NCBI GenBank assembly: GCA_029891345.1
Contig: CM057000.1
Span: 122,621,838 to 122,685,837 of the forward strand
Source of the DNA: Dryococelus australis
Lineage: Eukaryota; Arthropoda; Insecta; Phasmatodea; Phasmatidae
Reading direction: 5' to 3'
DNA length: 64,000 bases
Each line of letters opens with the position of its first letter. Position 1 is the first letter of the stretch. This document shows, in pieces, positions 1 through 11,396 of this stretch. The position numbers were made by a program, and so were the translations under genes. Below the pieces are notes generated by a model. The model saw nothing but the letters and a program-made list of their open reading frames with translations. It was not told where the DNA came from and ran no database searches.

Positions 1-401
1 TTTTCGAGCAAATTTTAGCATTAAAACTTCACCATAGCTGGAAAGGTTCATTGGGGAAACTATTGATGCCATAATTACAGCTCGTCTGTACAGGGTCTAA
101 TAGCAGGTGACGTCGAAAACTTTACAATAACTTAATGTGTAGTTGGCAGCAATAAATAAATTAAGCGTCGTATCTGTTGCTGGATATGCTAATACGGCGT
201 CAGCGTCTTGACGACTTGTAGCATTTATAGAAGAATAGATGAAGATAATTTTGGATGAGGGGAAGTTTTTTACGATAGTAATCCCTTACGTTGTAGCTGT
301 AATGAATCAGTCTGGCTGCTGCAAATGTGAGAACAACTAAACCCTAGTTGTCAGGAGGGCTTGCCGAATTTCTCCACACAAAGTCCAGAGATCTACCATC
401 A

Positions 402-403
<2 letters not shown>
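1..403. other. Gene-free stretch
   Basis: AT-rich sequence with no recognisable coding region, RNA gene or repeat end. The only ORF nearby is produced by the adjacent dinucleotide repeat. Confidence 0.5.

Positions 404-482
<79 letters not shown>
404..482. repeat. Compound microsatellite (TA)n-(AC)n
   Basis: About 58 bp of TA repeat followed at once by about 20 bp of AC repeat. The same TA/CA compound structure recurs near 62.9 kb. Confidence 0.95.
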
Positions 483-483
<1 letters not shown>

Positions 484-2240
484 TCAAAGTATTTTCATCT
501 GAATACGTCCAAAACATTTGAATGTTTACTATCTGCAAATACTTTATAATATAACAGTTTGAATAATTTGGTCGTATCAATTTATTTTTGGTGATACGAT
601 TTCACGATAAAATTATATGTTTTTTAGAGTCTTCAAATTGAGTAGGGAACACCATTAAAATTTGCATGTGTTGAGGCTCTCAAGCCTAAATTCTAATTCG
701 ATATTTTGAACTAAAAGCAATAAATTAGTTGCGTCATGGGAGGAGAGAAGAGGAAAACGGGAATGCATGGCTTAGGCTGCCCCGAAAAAGTAAATCATGA
801 GAGATACGTGTTTCATTCTGTTTAACCATGTGACCGGGAAATAAGGACGTGTTGGGGCAGAGCTGACCTGGGCTTCCCTAAAATGAGATATTTAATACTG
901 ATAGTAATTAAATTAAAAAAAAAACCTTAAACATATACGCGTGACCATAGTTGTATTTTAATAAAATGTGTGTTGAGGAATAATTAGGATTATTTGCAGT
1001 TGCCTGCACAAGAAGTGGCGGTTGGCTAGCCTGCAACGCGTTGGGATGGTTTTGAGTTTATTGAAAGTTAAGGCTATATTTTCCTTCTTGTTGCCTGACC
1101 ATGGAGGGGTGTCGATGTAGCTCGTCGCCGAAGGCGCGCAAAGACTGGGATGACTATTAGAACCAGTCTACAACACCGCGACTACTGTCGTGTAATCAAT
1201 CAAGATTTTGTGGCCCACGAATAATTAATTATCCGCCACATATGTGCGTACGTGCGTGCGCGTGCGTTGGTGTGTGTGAGTGCGCGCGCGAAGTCGGTAG
1301 CTACAAGAAAGTGCCTAATCACGACTGAAATCTTGAGGTACGGATATACATGTTAAGAACAAACAAACGCGGTCTTTGATACTCAAGATACTAGAAGCTG
1401 CAATTTTACCTGTCATTCATTAAGACTTTGGTGAATGCCATTTTGGTATTAACACAGCTTATAGAGTTTGACAATAACTCAAAAATTTGGCAAACTTAAA
1501 ACTACGTATGCTGACCGGGGGGGGGGATTTACAGATACAGATCAAGTAGATATAAAAAGTTCCTTCGGGCGCAGGTATCACAGCATCGGATTGTCCAATT
1601 ACTCGCTTGTGATGACGTCACAGGTGGAGGTCGTGGTGGCTTGGGACGGCCATGTTATAGACTAAATGGCCCGTTTACCCCAAAAATTGCTTCCGAAATT
1701 AATTGTTTAAACCAAAAAAATCACTTTTTTTTCTCAATAAAATCAAAATAAACGGAAAAATGAGAAAAACGGATTCGAAGCTCCTCGAAGCACGAGCCGA
1801 AAAGTCCTCAGAAGAGCAAGAGGATAAGAGGCTCTTAGCGGAATGGGTCACTTAATCCTCAAAGCAGTAGAGGAGGATTTGAGATTCCGAGCCAGGCCAG
1901 CAGACCGGGGAGAATCAGCGGACATGGCCCCCTCCCCCGACCGACCACCATGCACCTACCAGATCCACACCCCTCTTCTCCATCACTTAAACCCCAATCG
2001 AATGGCAATTATTAAAAATCGAAAAAAAATATATATATACATAACAATTCGAGGAACATATGTTCCCCTACCCTACCCCTCACGCACCCTACCACCCTCC
2101 CCTCATCAACAACCTTCTCACCTAACCGGCAATTATGATAAAATCAAGAAAAACTTCTTAAGAATTCTAAAGATCGAGGAATTTAACTTCCCACTCACCC
2201 TACTACCCTAACCAACCTCCCCCGTCTCTTCCCTTTCCAA
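483..2240. other. Gene-free stretch with GT-rich and pyrimidine-rich parts
   Basis: No gene recognised. Positions 1240-1300 are rich in alternating GTGCGT/GCGC. A palindromic TGACGTCA (CRE-like) lies at 1613-1620. Positions 1920-2220 are C-rich on the plus strand. The 122-codon ORF in this part is low-complexity Pro/His-rich and is not treated as a gene. Confidence 0.4.
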
Positions 2241-2460
2241 GGCGAACCGGCATCAACCCCCGGTCGGGTCTCTCCATGATTTTCGCACGTGGGGATCTTG
2301 CCAGACGATGCTGCTAGTTGGCGGGTTTTCCTCGGCGATCTCCCGTTTCCCCGTCCTTACATTCCGGCACTTCTCCATCCTCAACTCAATCACACTAATA
2401 GACTTTAAAGACCTCGCTTTTAAGAGCCGCCCAAATATCTTCACTCACTCCGAATCACTC
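2241..2460 (+). mobile_element. tRNA-derived SINE, 5'-truncated
   Basis: Matches the body of the SINE seen whole at 28990-29266 and 51302-51560. It has the remains of the tRNA-like B box, then the 'gattttcgca' block, the 'cgggttttc' block and the tail with 'aagacctcg...aagagccg'. The A-box end is missing. It is clearly more diverged than the other copies. Confidence 0.75.
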
Positions 2461-2590
2461 TATGAGTATCCACCTGCTGCCATTTCTAGGGGAAGGGGGG
2501 AGGGAGGGGAATCAAGCATCACCCAGCAATGAGAGTGGTGGTATGCGAGCAACAGAACAGACCACCACAGCCGTTTAGTTTCCAAAATCG

Positions 2591-3001
2591 TAGTGGTGAG
2601 CACTTTTGCAATAAATCTTTGAAAAAAGTTACTGCTCCTACCTGCATATATTTTAACGGGCGCACTGAGCGACATGCGCCCAGTAAAGTTGATAACGATG
2701 AAAGGAAAGTAATTCCATATCTTAACGTCGGATAAAAAGCTTTAGGTAACAATTTGTGATAACATAAATTATTTCTTTCGCTTTATACTTTTTTTATGCG
2801 TCGAAGTTAAAAAAATTAACAGATTTTAAAAATACTTATTTTTATAATAATATTAGAGTTTCACTTGACCGATGCATGAAGAAAGCGATGAGACCCATGG
2901 CAATGATAATTTTACATAAGGCGGAAGAACACACAACGTGAATACAAATAGATTTTAGGCAGGGCTTTCAAAAGTGCTCATTTTACCGTGAACAGCCTAT
3001 A
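2591..3001 (+). mobile_element. MITE family A copy (about 410 bp)
   Basis: Right end is complete and reads ctcattttaccgtgaacagc followed by ctata. The left terminus has decayed. Internal family-A landmarks are present: 'acgggcgcactgagcgacatg', 'ttccatatcttaacgtcg', 'cacttgaccgatgcatga' and 'cataaggcggaaga'. No coding capacity. It abuts a family B element. Confidence 0.85.
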
Positions 3002-3002
3002 T

Positions 3003-4073
3003 AGACCTACTCCATTCACGGTTACTTCGCACTTTTATAAAGCTCCGCTGAAGTTCTACTTCCAGGATATTCCTCCGCCTAATGCAAACAATGATTAACC
3101 GAGTCTATAGAAAATTGCACCAAAGGGACAGCGCGCCTCATTCTTACGCATTCAGTTTAATAATATTTCTCGTGAGGACTATGTCTTACGAGGCATTACC
3201 AACACACCTATTTTATCTCTGTTGTTATTCATATCTATCAGAAAACAAATATTACAACATCGTGATAACATATAAGTAAAAGTTTGATTTAACCAAAAAA
3301 ATTCGGGCTTGGCCGTGTTGGGGATACGGCCGTTCGTTTCGCGTGAATACGTCTACGTTGACGCGCTCAGACGCCTTGATGTTTATTTTACATTCCCGGC
3401 ACCGCTTCACTCGATCATACTGGGTTTTATGGGTATCACTGGATTGCTTCTTAGATCCTCTTTCCAACCGTATACGATTTCTGTATTTCGACTTGGCTTT
3501 TTGACGAGAATAAGCCGAAATGTTGTTAAGTTTTCTTAACTTTTTACATTAAACGCATACCATTTTAACCATAACCACGCCACACAAATGTTGTTATACA
3601 CGCAACCTATTGATCTTGACGAGAGCTGTCGATTGAAACTTAAACGAGTGCCGTAGCTTCTCCTAGTCAAAAGTTATACTACGCGGAAGTTATGAGACGG
3701 GGCGAAACTAACTCAAAATTGCCCTCCTTTTTTATTTCATGAGGCTTTACAGTCCTCACTCAACGTAACATATTATTTTATCCTTTGGCAATCGAGTGGT
3801 ATAATTGAATTCTGAATGTAGACGATAGATTCGGAGCTGCAATGCCAAACTATATCCCCCGATTTTGTTGTCATTGGATTTTCTGGATTGCCCCACACTA
3901 TGGTCGCAAATTTAAAGACGTTTTCACGTCAAAACAAGGCATTTTATACTAACATAAGAATACATCATTTCTGATACGAGGCGTATCTAGGAGACAACCA
4001 AGCATGTCGTACATGGGTGGTTTTTAAAGGTTTGATTTTAAAAAAAGTGCGAAGAAACCTCGACTAGACTATA
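3003..4073 (-). mobile_element. MITE family B copy, interrupted
   Basis: The B right end (ccattcacggttacttcgc, as seen on plus) starts directly after the A element, and the B left end (aaaaaagtgcgaagaaacct) closes it at about 4073. Between them B sequence runs to about 3300 and resumes near 3930, so about 630 bp of foreign sequence is inserted. Confidence 0.75.
3302..3930. other. Unidentified insert inside MITE B
   Basis: Sequence absent from the other B copies. It carries no family A, B or SINE motifs and no convincing ORF (the longest is about 76 codons). It could be a non-autonomous element or a remnant. No clear terminal repeat or target duplication was seen by eye. Confidence 0.45.
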
Positions 4074-4132
4074 GCATTTATGAAAGGTCTGCTTAAGGTC
4101 TGCTTGCATACGCATTGTGTATGTTAAAATGT

Positions 4133-4937
4133 GTATAGTCTATTCGCGGTTTCTTCGCACTTTTTGAATCAAACCTTTGAAAAATCACCCCAAACAAGAC
4201 ATGTTTAGTTATTTAATAATAATAATAATAAGTCGTCTTTTTTGGCGCAGTTAAGGCATATCTGCCATCTCTTACACTGAGCCATTTGTACAATTTACAC
4301 TTACCTATTACAGTTTAAAAGAAAAAAAAATAATAATAGTTCTTACAAATTATCAAACATTGCAGAAAATCAGAAGTCGTTACTAGACATTGATGAAACA
4401 GGTAATTAATACTAAATAGAGACATGCATATTTAAGTACTGAAAAATGTATACATCTAAGTGGTTATTATTAAGTTTAAACTAGTTCATAAAACACTGAT
4501 GATGAACTGGCAAGTATTAGGCCAAAATATGGCCCATATGCACGTAAGAATATAGTACATTTGCACAAATGGATAAATGCACAACAGGCACATTATATAC
4601 CACGTATCACAAGCGTCTTATAACTCAGTTAACTTAATATGATCTATTTTAAAAATAAAATTGAAGTTTTACCTATATATTATCTATAAATTGTGATTTG
4701 TAATTTATAATAAATATTAATAATCAGTAAGAGAACTTGTGTGGTTGGTAGTGCCTAGTAAGACATAGTTATCATGCGAAATATTATTACAACTTAGTTC
4801 GAACGTATTCGGTGCGTTGTCCTGTGGTGTGGTTTTCTAGACTTAATTAAGCTTGGTTGGCATGCGGCGGAGGAATATCCTGGAAGTAGAACTTTAACAG
4901 GGTTCCAGAAAAGTGTAAAGTAACCGTGAATGAATGT
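4133..4937 (+). mobile_element. MITE family B copy carrying a LINE fragment
   Basis: Left end tatagtctattcgcggtttc and right end agtaaccgtgaatgaa are both present. The B sequence stops after 'gtttagttattt' and resumes near 'cacgtatcacaagcg', with a reverse-oriented LINE 3' end between. Internal B landmarks 'tggtagtgcctagtaag' and 'gcggcggaggaatatcctgg' are present. Confidence 0.85.
4214..4588 (-). mobile_element. 5'-truncated CR1/Jockey-like LINE (3' UTR only)
   Basis: The reverse complement matches the 3' end of the LINE at 24418-26229: 'catttgtgcattta', 'ttttggcc', 'cttaaatatgcatgtc', 'tagtattaattacctgtt', 'gtaagaacta'. It ends in a (TTA)n tail, seen on plus as AATAATAATAATAATAA. Only about 375 bp of the 3' UTR is kept, typical of 5' truncation. 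Confidence 0.8.
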
Positions 4938-5234
4938 TAAGTAGGTTACCACCCTGTGCAGCCTTGTGCGGAATTTTGTTGTACGGCAATGCATATTTTT
5001 TTTTTTAAGCAATGCGTACGTGGTAAAATGGAAACCTGTTACAACATGACATTTTTCTTGCTTAATAAGCTACCTACTCTTGGTCTACAAAATTTGTTTT
5101 TCTATGCAATATTACCCTCTTATAAAGTTCTCAAATAAGGCTATAATTTCTTGGGGTTTTTGATGAATGTATAACAGGTTTCTGTGCGTGTTGAAATATG
5201 GCACAATGTTTTTTTTTTTATGCAGAAGTTGTAA

Positions 5235-5828
5235 AGCCTCGTCTACAATTACCGTACCGTACATAACGTTAGCCACATAAGAAACTGAATACCTGAAGGT
5301 TCAAACGGCAACGTCCACAACTATGACTCGGCTTGACTTACATGACGTGCATAACGTAAAAGATAGCCAACTCTGAGTATCTTGCGCCACTTTTTTAACG
5401 CCGGCGAATCAGAATGCAGAACGTCATAATGACCGCAGTAGTCATATCACGTTTGCAAGAAACGAAAGTGAATTGTATTTGACTTCGGATTCCTGCAGTG
5501 CAGTAAAGTGTTATCTTTGTTATTGTTTTGATTCTTCCTGTAGAGATACGAGGAAATACGTCGGTAAATCTATTAATTCCGTATCATTCATAATAAAAGC
5601 AAATAGCGATTAAGGTATAGCTATCATTGGCGCCTATGTATACAATTCATAACCAGGTTAGCCAATGAATGAATGAAAACTATATCGTGAGAACATAAAA
5701 TATTTCCCGTTTGCGTACACTAAAGTGATTGGTCACACAAAACTACCACAAATTACGTCAAGGCCAATTGAAGGACAGTCGAGATTCAGTCTAACGCTAT
5801 GTAATTCACGGCAATTGTAGACGAGGCT
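5235..5828. mobile_element. TIR element, PIF/Harbinger-like MITE (594 bp)
   Basis: Inverted ends of about 39 bp: left AGCCTCGTCTACAATTACCG, right (reverse complement) AGCCTCGTCTACAATTGCCG, both followed by a TACATAACG/TACATAGCG match. A TAA lies on each side (5232-5234 and 5829-5831) and fits the 3-bp TWA target duplication of PIF/Harbinger. No transposase is encoded. The superfamily is inferred from TSD length alone. Confidence 0.75.
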
Positions 5829-6008
5829 TAAGACCGTAGAACCTCGACTCCGGTTATCACTAGCAAAGATTCGTTTCCCGTATCGGAATTGCTGGGACCT
5901 GCAAGTACTACGATTACATGCTATCCACTGTAAAGTGAGCACTAATGAGGACCTAGTTACTTTTTACTTCCAGACATTTGTTGTCCTTTAATCCGCTTCT
6001 TCGACAAA

Positions 6009-6070
6009 TATTGCCATGTAAGTAGTAGACACTGTGTATATTGCCATGTAAGTAGTAGACACTGTGTATA
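6009..6070. repeat. Tandem duplication of 30 bp
   Basis: Two identical adjacent units of 'ttgccatgtaagtagtagac' plus ten further bases. Confidence 0.95.
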
Positions 6071-6140
6071 TTCCACCGCGCTCGTAATTTAACTTCTAGG
6101 GCTAAAATAAATTACATGTATTGATTATCATTCCAACTGA

Positions 6141-6183
6141 GAGGGCTTTCAAAAGTGCTCACTTTACCGTGAACAGCGTATAG
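6141..6183 (+). mobile_element. MITE family A right-end fragment
   Basis: Only the terminal part remains: gagggctttcaaaagtgctc, then the inverted-repeat end gtgaacagcgtatag. Confidence 0.7.
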
Positions 6184-6430
6184 CAAAAAACGACGTGGTT
6201 AGGATTTGAGGTTAGGCACTCTTTATGTAGACACGTGCTTTAAATTGTTTGTAAACTTACTCTAGCCAATTTTTAATGCTACCAGATTAAATTCGATTTT
6301 TAAAATTCAGACATAAACAAACACGTTCATCACTGTTCGCCACACGATACTTGTACCGCTGTAGGATAAATCAATGTTGGTTACATGCGCAGAATTCTAA
6401 GAGCGTTCAACCTCATGTTTAGTCTACGGT
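6184..6430. other. Gene-free spacer between A fragments
   Basis: AT-rich sequence with no recognisable feature. Confidence 0.4.
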
Positions 6431-6860
6431 ATCGGCTGTTCATGGTAAAATGAGCACATTTGAAAGCCTTGCTGAAGATCTACTTGTATGCACGTTTTGT
6501 GTTCTTCTGGCTTATGCGAAAACAACATTGCCATGAGCCTCACCACTTTATTCATGCGTCGGTCAAGTGAAACTGTGAAATCATATTAGAAAAGCAAATA
6601 ATTTAAAAATCTGCACATTTTGAAACTTCAATGTGTTGCAAATACAGAAATCGAAGGAAATAATTCAAGTTATCACAAATGGTTACCTGACATTATTTTT
6701 ATTTCGACGTTATCGTATGGAACTATTTTCCATTCGTCGTACCAACATCACTGTGCGCATTTCCCTCAGCGCAGCCGTTAAAATATATGCTGGTACGAAC
6801 AGTGACTTTTTTCTAAGTTTAATTTCAAAAGTGCTCACTTTATCGTGAACCCAGCCTTTA
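6431..6860 (-). mobile_element. MITE family A copy (about 430 bp)
   Basis: Both ends present: ggctgttcatggtaaaatga at the start and ttatcgtgaacccagcc at the end. Contains the family block 'attcatgcgtcggtcaagtg' and the cttttttctaag segment. Non-coding. Confidence 0.9.
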
Positions 6861-7199
6861 GGAAGGTCTATTCTACTCAGGTTAGGAACAAAACTAGGTT
6901 TCTTATGGGAGAGTTCGGCATAGGGAAAATTCCCACCCCTAGGTGCGCAGTGTTGCAAAATATAATATTCAATTAAATTTCTAATTATATGAATAATAAA
7001 AGAGATTGATTTTTCTTAATTACGAAGTTATATTCGTTTAATTTACGATTATTGCCATTGTGCTGTTTTTTAAACATTTAAAGTATAGAAAAACTTGTAC
7101 ACACGCGACACTAGCGCTTACCTAGTGGCGAAAAATTTTCCTTTGCCAAACTTTTAACACCATCGATCTTCCCAACTTGTAGAGAAGAAATCTTATACC
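6861..7199. other. Gene-free stretch
   Basis: AT-rich sequence. No gene, RNA or repeat ends recognised. Confidence 0.4.
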
Positions 7200-7330
7200 G
7201 TGTCTCAACTCATAGAATACTCTTCCGAGAGAGCACTCTCTCGCACAACCTGACGAGAGCATTACTTCGCGCTCTCTCACGCTCTCGCTCTGTGGAATTG
7301 AGACAACCGCTCTCTCGTTTCTCTCCGGCG
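7200..7330. repeat. GAGAGCG-rich repeat cluster, left
   Basis: Dense short direct and inverted copies of GAGAGCG/CGCTCTC, including 'gctctctcacgctctcgctc' and 'ggaattgagacaacc'. A closely related cluster lies at 8078-8250 with the matching block 'cgaattgagacgacc'. Confidence 0.7.
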
Positions 7331-7589
7331 TCAGACAAACAGCTGATGCCAAAAGGTGGGAAATCATTTGTAAGCTAAGATCGTTGTCATGACTATAGTA
7401 AGTAACTTATGTGTTCGAAATAATTCACAAATAATTAAAGCACGCCATAATAATCATTGGCGCATAAAAAAAACTAGTATTTTTGTGTTATATTTTACCG
7501 TTGCAGCAAAGTGACAAAAATAACCAGACGTAGTCAGAAATCCGTATTTATATTATTATAAATACGCGTTACTTATGTTATTTCGTTGT

Positions 7590-7961
7590 TTAAGGCAGAC
7601 TCCCACCCGCCATCTTGGATTTATGGAATTTTTTTCTATACTCTGGGAATACAGTTTTGTATCATGCTTTCTGGAACGACAGAGCTCAGAGCATTGCCTA
7701 GTGATTTGTCTGATACCAGTATTTCTTGATAACTGCTGATATCGTCGCCATTGTAATCGTTCACAAGAAACAATCTCGCTTTTCGCCTAGACAGTCACCA
7801 GTTAAAAATGAATAAATGTACCGAATTTGTGACAGTTCGACAAAGTTTCGGAAGCTGTTATTTGCAATATGTCGTTCGGGGAATTTCAATAAACCTTGTG
7901 AAATATAAACTTTGGCGACAAAATTGATAAATTCGAGAGGGCGAGTGGGAATCTCCCTTAA
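7590..7961. mobile_element. piggyBac-like MITE (372 bp)
   Basis: Flanked by TTAA at both ends, with inverted ends TTAAGGCAGACTCCCACCCG (left) and TTAAGGGAGATTCCCACTCG (right, reverse complement). TTAA targeting is characteristic of piggyBac. Internal sequence is non-coding. It lies between the two GAGAGCG clusters. Confidence 0.75.
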
Positions 7962-8077
7962 ATCAGTTGGCATTATACATTTACAGTTAAAACGCAACTT
8001 GATTTTGGCCCAGAAAAACATTGTAACATTACTAAAACACGAAAATAATGTAAACAAATATGGTACGTGGTCAGAGA

Positions 8078-8250
8078 GTGCGAGAGAGCGCCAGCGAGTA
8101 TACAACTTCGTGCTCTCTCTTTGCTCTCGCTCTTTAGCACGCTCTCTGCGACGAATTGAGACGACCAGAGAGCATTCTCCCTGACGTCATAATGACGTCG
8201 TCGCGAGAGCGAGAGCACGAGAGAGCGCTCTCTGGGCAAATTGAGTGACT
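8078..8250. repeat. GAGAGCG-rich repeat cluster, right
   Basis: Repeats of GCTCTCTC and GAGAGCGAGAGC with internal inverted symmetry. A TGACGTCA palindrome (8182-8189) is followed by a second TGACGTCG. Together with the left cluster it may form the ends of a foldback-type element interrupted by the 7590-7961 MITE. Confidence 0.6.
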
Positions 8251-8498
8251 GAAGAGATTTCGACGGCTCTTAACATCGAGGTCTTGAGAGCCGATGAGGG
8301 TGATTGAAGTGAATATGGAGTAGCACCGGAATGAAGGGGCAATGGAAACGGGAGATCCCCGAGAAATACCGCCGACCAACGGCATCGTCCGGCACGATTC
8401 CCACATGCGAAAATCTGGAGTTACCCGGCCGGGGATTGAACCCGGTTCGCCTTGGTGGGAGGTGAGCAGGCTAACCGCTCAGCCACCGTGGCCCCCAT
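8250..8498 (-). mobile_element. tRNA-derived SINE, near full length
   Basis: Read on minus: ccacggtggctgagcggtta (A box region), a B box around gggttcaatcccc, 'gattttcgcatgtggg', a 'cgtgccggacgatgccg' block, and a tail ending in aagacctcgatgttaagagc. The tRNA-like 5' part carries the internal Pol III promoter; the body is tRNA-unrelated. Confidence 0.85.
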
Positions 8499-9694
8499 GG
8501 GCGTATTTGTGTGAATCGTGTCTCTGGGTCGACAGTACAGCAGGCGACAGAAGATGTCGCAGAGAGCTGGCACGATTCACGAGGTCATTGGTGAGGGGGG
8601 GGGGGGGAGCCAGTGTTTATTGTAAGCCGAGGAGGCGAGAAAGAAGAGGAAGGCATGCTACAAATGGCGGGGCGGGCAGGACGGCTAATGGCGCCGAGGA
8701 AGTCGACGAGGCACATGTGTCGTCATAACTTACCCCGTGGTGTAGGGCGGGCACTGGGGCGTCCTCTGTTCCCGGACACCCTCCTGGGTCCCGGTAATCG
8801 CCCTGCGCCCAGCCTGAGTCCGCGCGACCACACACACACACACACTATCTCCAATGGCCTCGCATGCACGTAAACAAAGTCGCTGCAGCTGCACTCAGCA
8901 CTTCTGTTTCTTGTCGCTCTGCCTGTCAACTCGGCGTACTTCGAAGACCACGTGACTGCCACGTCTCACTCAGCACCACAATCTCAGTCCCTGCGACCCA
9001 TTTTCGACCAAATAGCCAAGTTTTCTTACACAGAACTATTTAACAAAGAGTAAACATGAGAATTCCTACGTGTAACCTACATACTTACGCCTAAGTTATG
9101 AACAGAAGATGATTTGAAAGTTATTAGTAAATTGGAAAATGCATGATAGTAATAATTTTATTTATTTATTAGAAGTTTAATGTGCCACCCAACAGTGTTG
9201 ATCATTAACTGGGTGACACACACAGACAAACATTGACAAAGACAACAAAAAATGACGAATACATTAAAAATTAGACAATTGGACACATACATATAACCAT
9301 AAACAACATTCAAACACCACGAAAGGCACAAACACACAGACGCGAACACTACACAAAAAATTCCAACAAAGTGCTGAATAATATAATGAAATTATTAAAG
9401 ACAAAAATAAAATATTAATTAACAAGGATTAAATAGCAAAATTTCAAATCATAAATTTACTACTTACTATTGTGATGCTTGAAAATCTCAAGGAAAAATA
9501 TTTTCTTACCCTTAAAAGACGTCAAAAAAAAAAAAAAAAAAAAATTTATTGAAGAAAAAAAAAACACATTTATGACTAGATATTTTCTGGGATTAAAGTA
9601 CTAAAAGTATGCGAAATTCTATTAATACAATTAAGAATCTTTATACCAACCAGTTTATTAATAGCTGAACAAAAAAATTAGATAGAAAGGCATT
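8499..9694. other. CpG-rich then AT-rich gene-free region
   Basis: Positions 8510-8970 are GC- and CpG-rich with overlapping ORFs in several frames, none resembling a known protein, and a short CA run at 8830-8845. Perfect 10-bp inverted copies of GTGAATCGTG lie near 8511 and 8570. Positions 9000-9694 are AT-rich with A runs at 9527-9544. No gene is assigned. Confidence 0.4.
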
Positions 9695-10013
9695 AAGCTG
9701 TTCATATTAAAGTGAGCACTTTTGAAATCAACCTTAGAAAAATGTCACTGCTCCAAAATGTATATAATTTAACGGGCGTACTGAGTGATATGCGCCCGGT
9801 AAAGTTGGTAATGATGGATGGAAAGTAGTTCCACATAATAAAGTCAAAGAAAAAGTGTTGGTTATCTATTTGTGATAACTTAAATTGGTTTTTTTTTTTT
9901 ATTTTTTTTTTTTGCTTTCTGATTTTTTTTTTTAATGCGCCGAAGTGTAAAAATGAGCAGAATTGTATTATATTTACTTTTCTAATAATTTCACAGTTTC
10001 ACTTGACCGACGC
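9695..10013 (+). mobile_element. MITE family A copy, right end missing
   Basis: Starts aagctgttcatattaaagtg and continues through 'cttagaaaaatgtcactgctc', 'gcgcccggtaaag' and 'cacttgaccgacgc', where the sequence switches abruptly into the gypsy pol remnant. About 110 bp of the A right end is absent and does not reappear beyond the LTR at 15.9 kb. Confidence 0.8.
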
Positions 10014-11203
10014 CGGTGATAATTTCGCCGACGTAGTATTTTGGCATGAGCATTGATTTCTTTTCACCTGACGGCATGTGTACTTTCGTGTAAATTTCGC
10101 CATTGCCTGCTATGGCGTAATGTCGTGCTAGTCTCTGATATCCAGGTTTGGCCTTATCGGGTCTGTTTAGTGTAATCTTAGGTTGTTGTATGTGGGGATC
10201 GTAGATATATTCATCTAAAAATGGCGAGTTGTTGTTAATTTGTCCTTTTGGTAAATGGGAGTCATTCTCAATTTGTATGTACTCCTGTTCATGGTGATAT
10301 GCGGGAAAATAGTATGGCGTGTTATTGTGTGGTTGTATTATTATTTTGCAATTGAGGAGTGGGTCCACACAAGTTGCTTTGATTTGATTGTTGTGGTTTT
10401 CCATGGATATTTCAACATTTACTTGATAGAGGATAGTGATTACTTTTGCTATCGCTTGTAATGGCACGTATTCCTAGTCAATGATCATCTTCGCTATGCG
10501 CGCTTTATTAGTTGAGTGTAATTCGTTTTTCATAAAATTTTCTTATTCTGTCCAGTTATTTGTAACGTATTTTGCAATTGTTTTCTTAATTTCTTCGTGT
10601 TTTTTGTGCACTTTGGAATAGGCTTTCTGCTAGTGCCTTGTAAAAGGAAGTACACTTTAGCATCGTATTTCTAGCTTCATAGCTAGTGGTGATTATTTGA
10701 ATAGTTGCAGTTTCGGCCTTTCCCCTTGTTGGTAACCTACTCATCGCATCTGCGAGTATGTTTAGCTTACCTTTTGCGATTCTTGGTTGAAATTCATATT
10801 CGGAGAGTGCAATAATAGCCATCTTTTGGATGTGGATATTGTGTTCCGCCATGGTTTTGAGGTAGTGTAAGCTTGCGCGGTCCATCTTGATGGTGAACTT
10901 TTATCCGTATAAGTATTGCTGGAAGCATGTAACAAAATACTTGACAGCTGCTAGCTCTCTCTCCGTCGCGGACCAACGTACCTCCGTTCAGCGATAGTTT
11001 CTTAGAGGCGAATGCAACGATGGCTCTTTCTTTGGTACCTGGTATTTCCTGCATAAGGACCCCGCCTATCGCCGTTTGCAATGCATCACAGGCTAAAATA
11101 GTGTGTCTGTTTTCGTTAAATTGGTGAGTTACGAATAGCTGCCTTGAGTTCGTCAAATGCCACCTGTTCCCTATTTGTCCATTTAAATGGGACATTATCT
11201 TTT

Positions 11204-11396
11204 GTTAGGGCAATGAGGGGCTATGCTTTGCGGGCGTAGTTTTGTATGTACCTCCGTAGGTACTTTTGTTAGGGCAATGAGGGGCTATGCTTTGCGGGCG
11301 TAGTTTTGTATGTACCTTCGTAGGTACGATGTTAGGGCAATGAGGGGCTCTGCTTTGCGGGCGTAGTTTTGTATGTACCTCCGTAGGTACGATGTT
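11204..11396. repeat. Tandem repeat, 3 units of 63-64 bp
   Basis: Three near-identical units beginning gttagggcaatgaggggcta, with starts at 11204, 11268 and 11331. Each carries the inverted pair GTACCTNCGTAGGTAC at its end. The units lie within the RNase H/RT side of the gypsy remnant and have a different character from the flanking sequence. Confidence 0.95.

Noticed and set aside
361-549. 62-codon ORF of alternating Tyr-Ile and Thr-His
   Set aside because: It is a translation of the TA/AC microsatellite.
1843-2211. 122-codon plus-strand ORF
   Set aside because: C-rich low-complexity product without domain similarity; probably chance.
8342-8962. Overlapping ORFs of 74-128 codons in GC-rich DNA
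   Set aside because: The first part is antisense SINE; the rest is low-stop GC-rich sequence with no recognisable protein.
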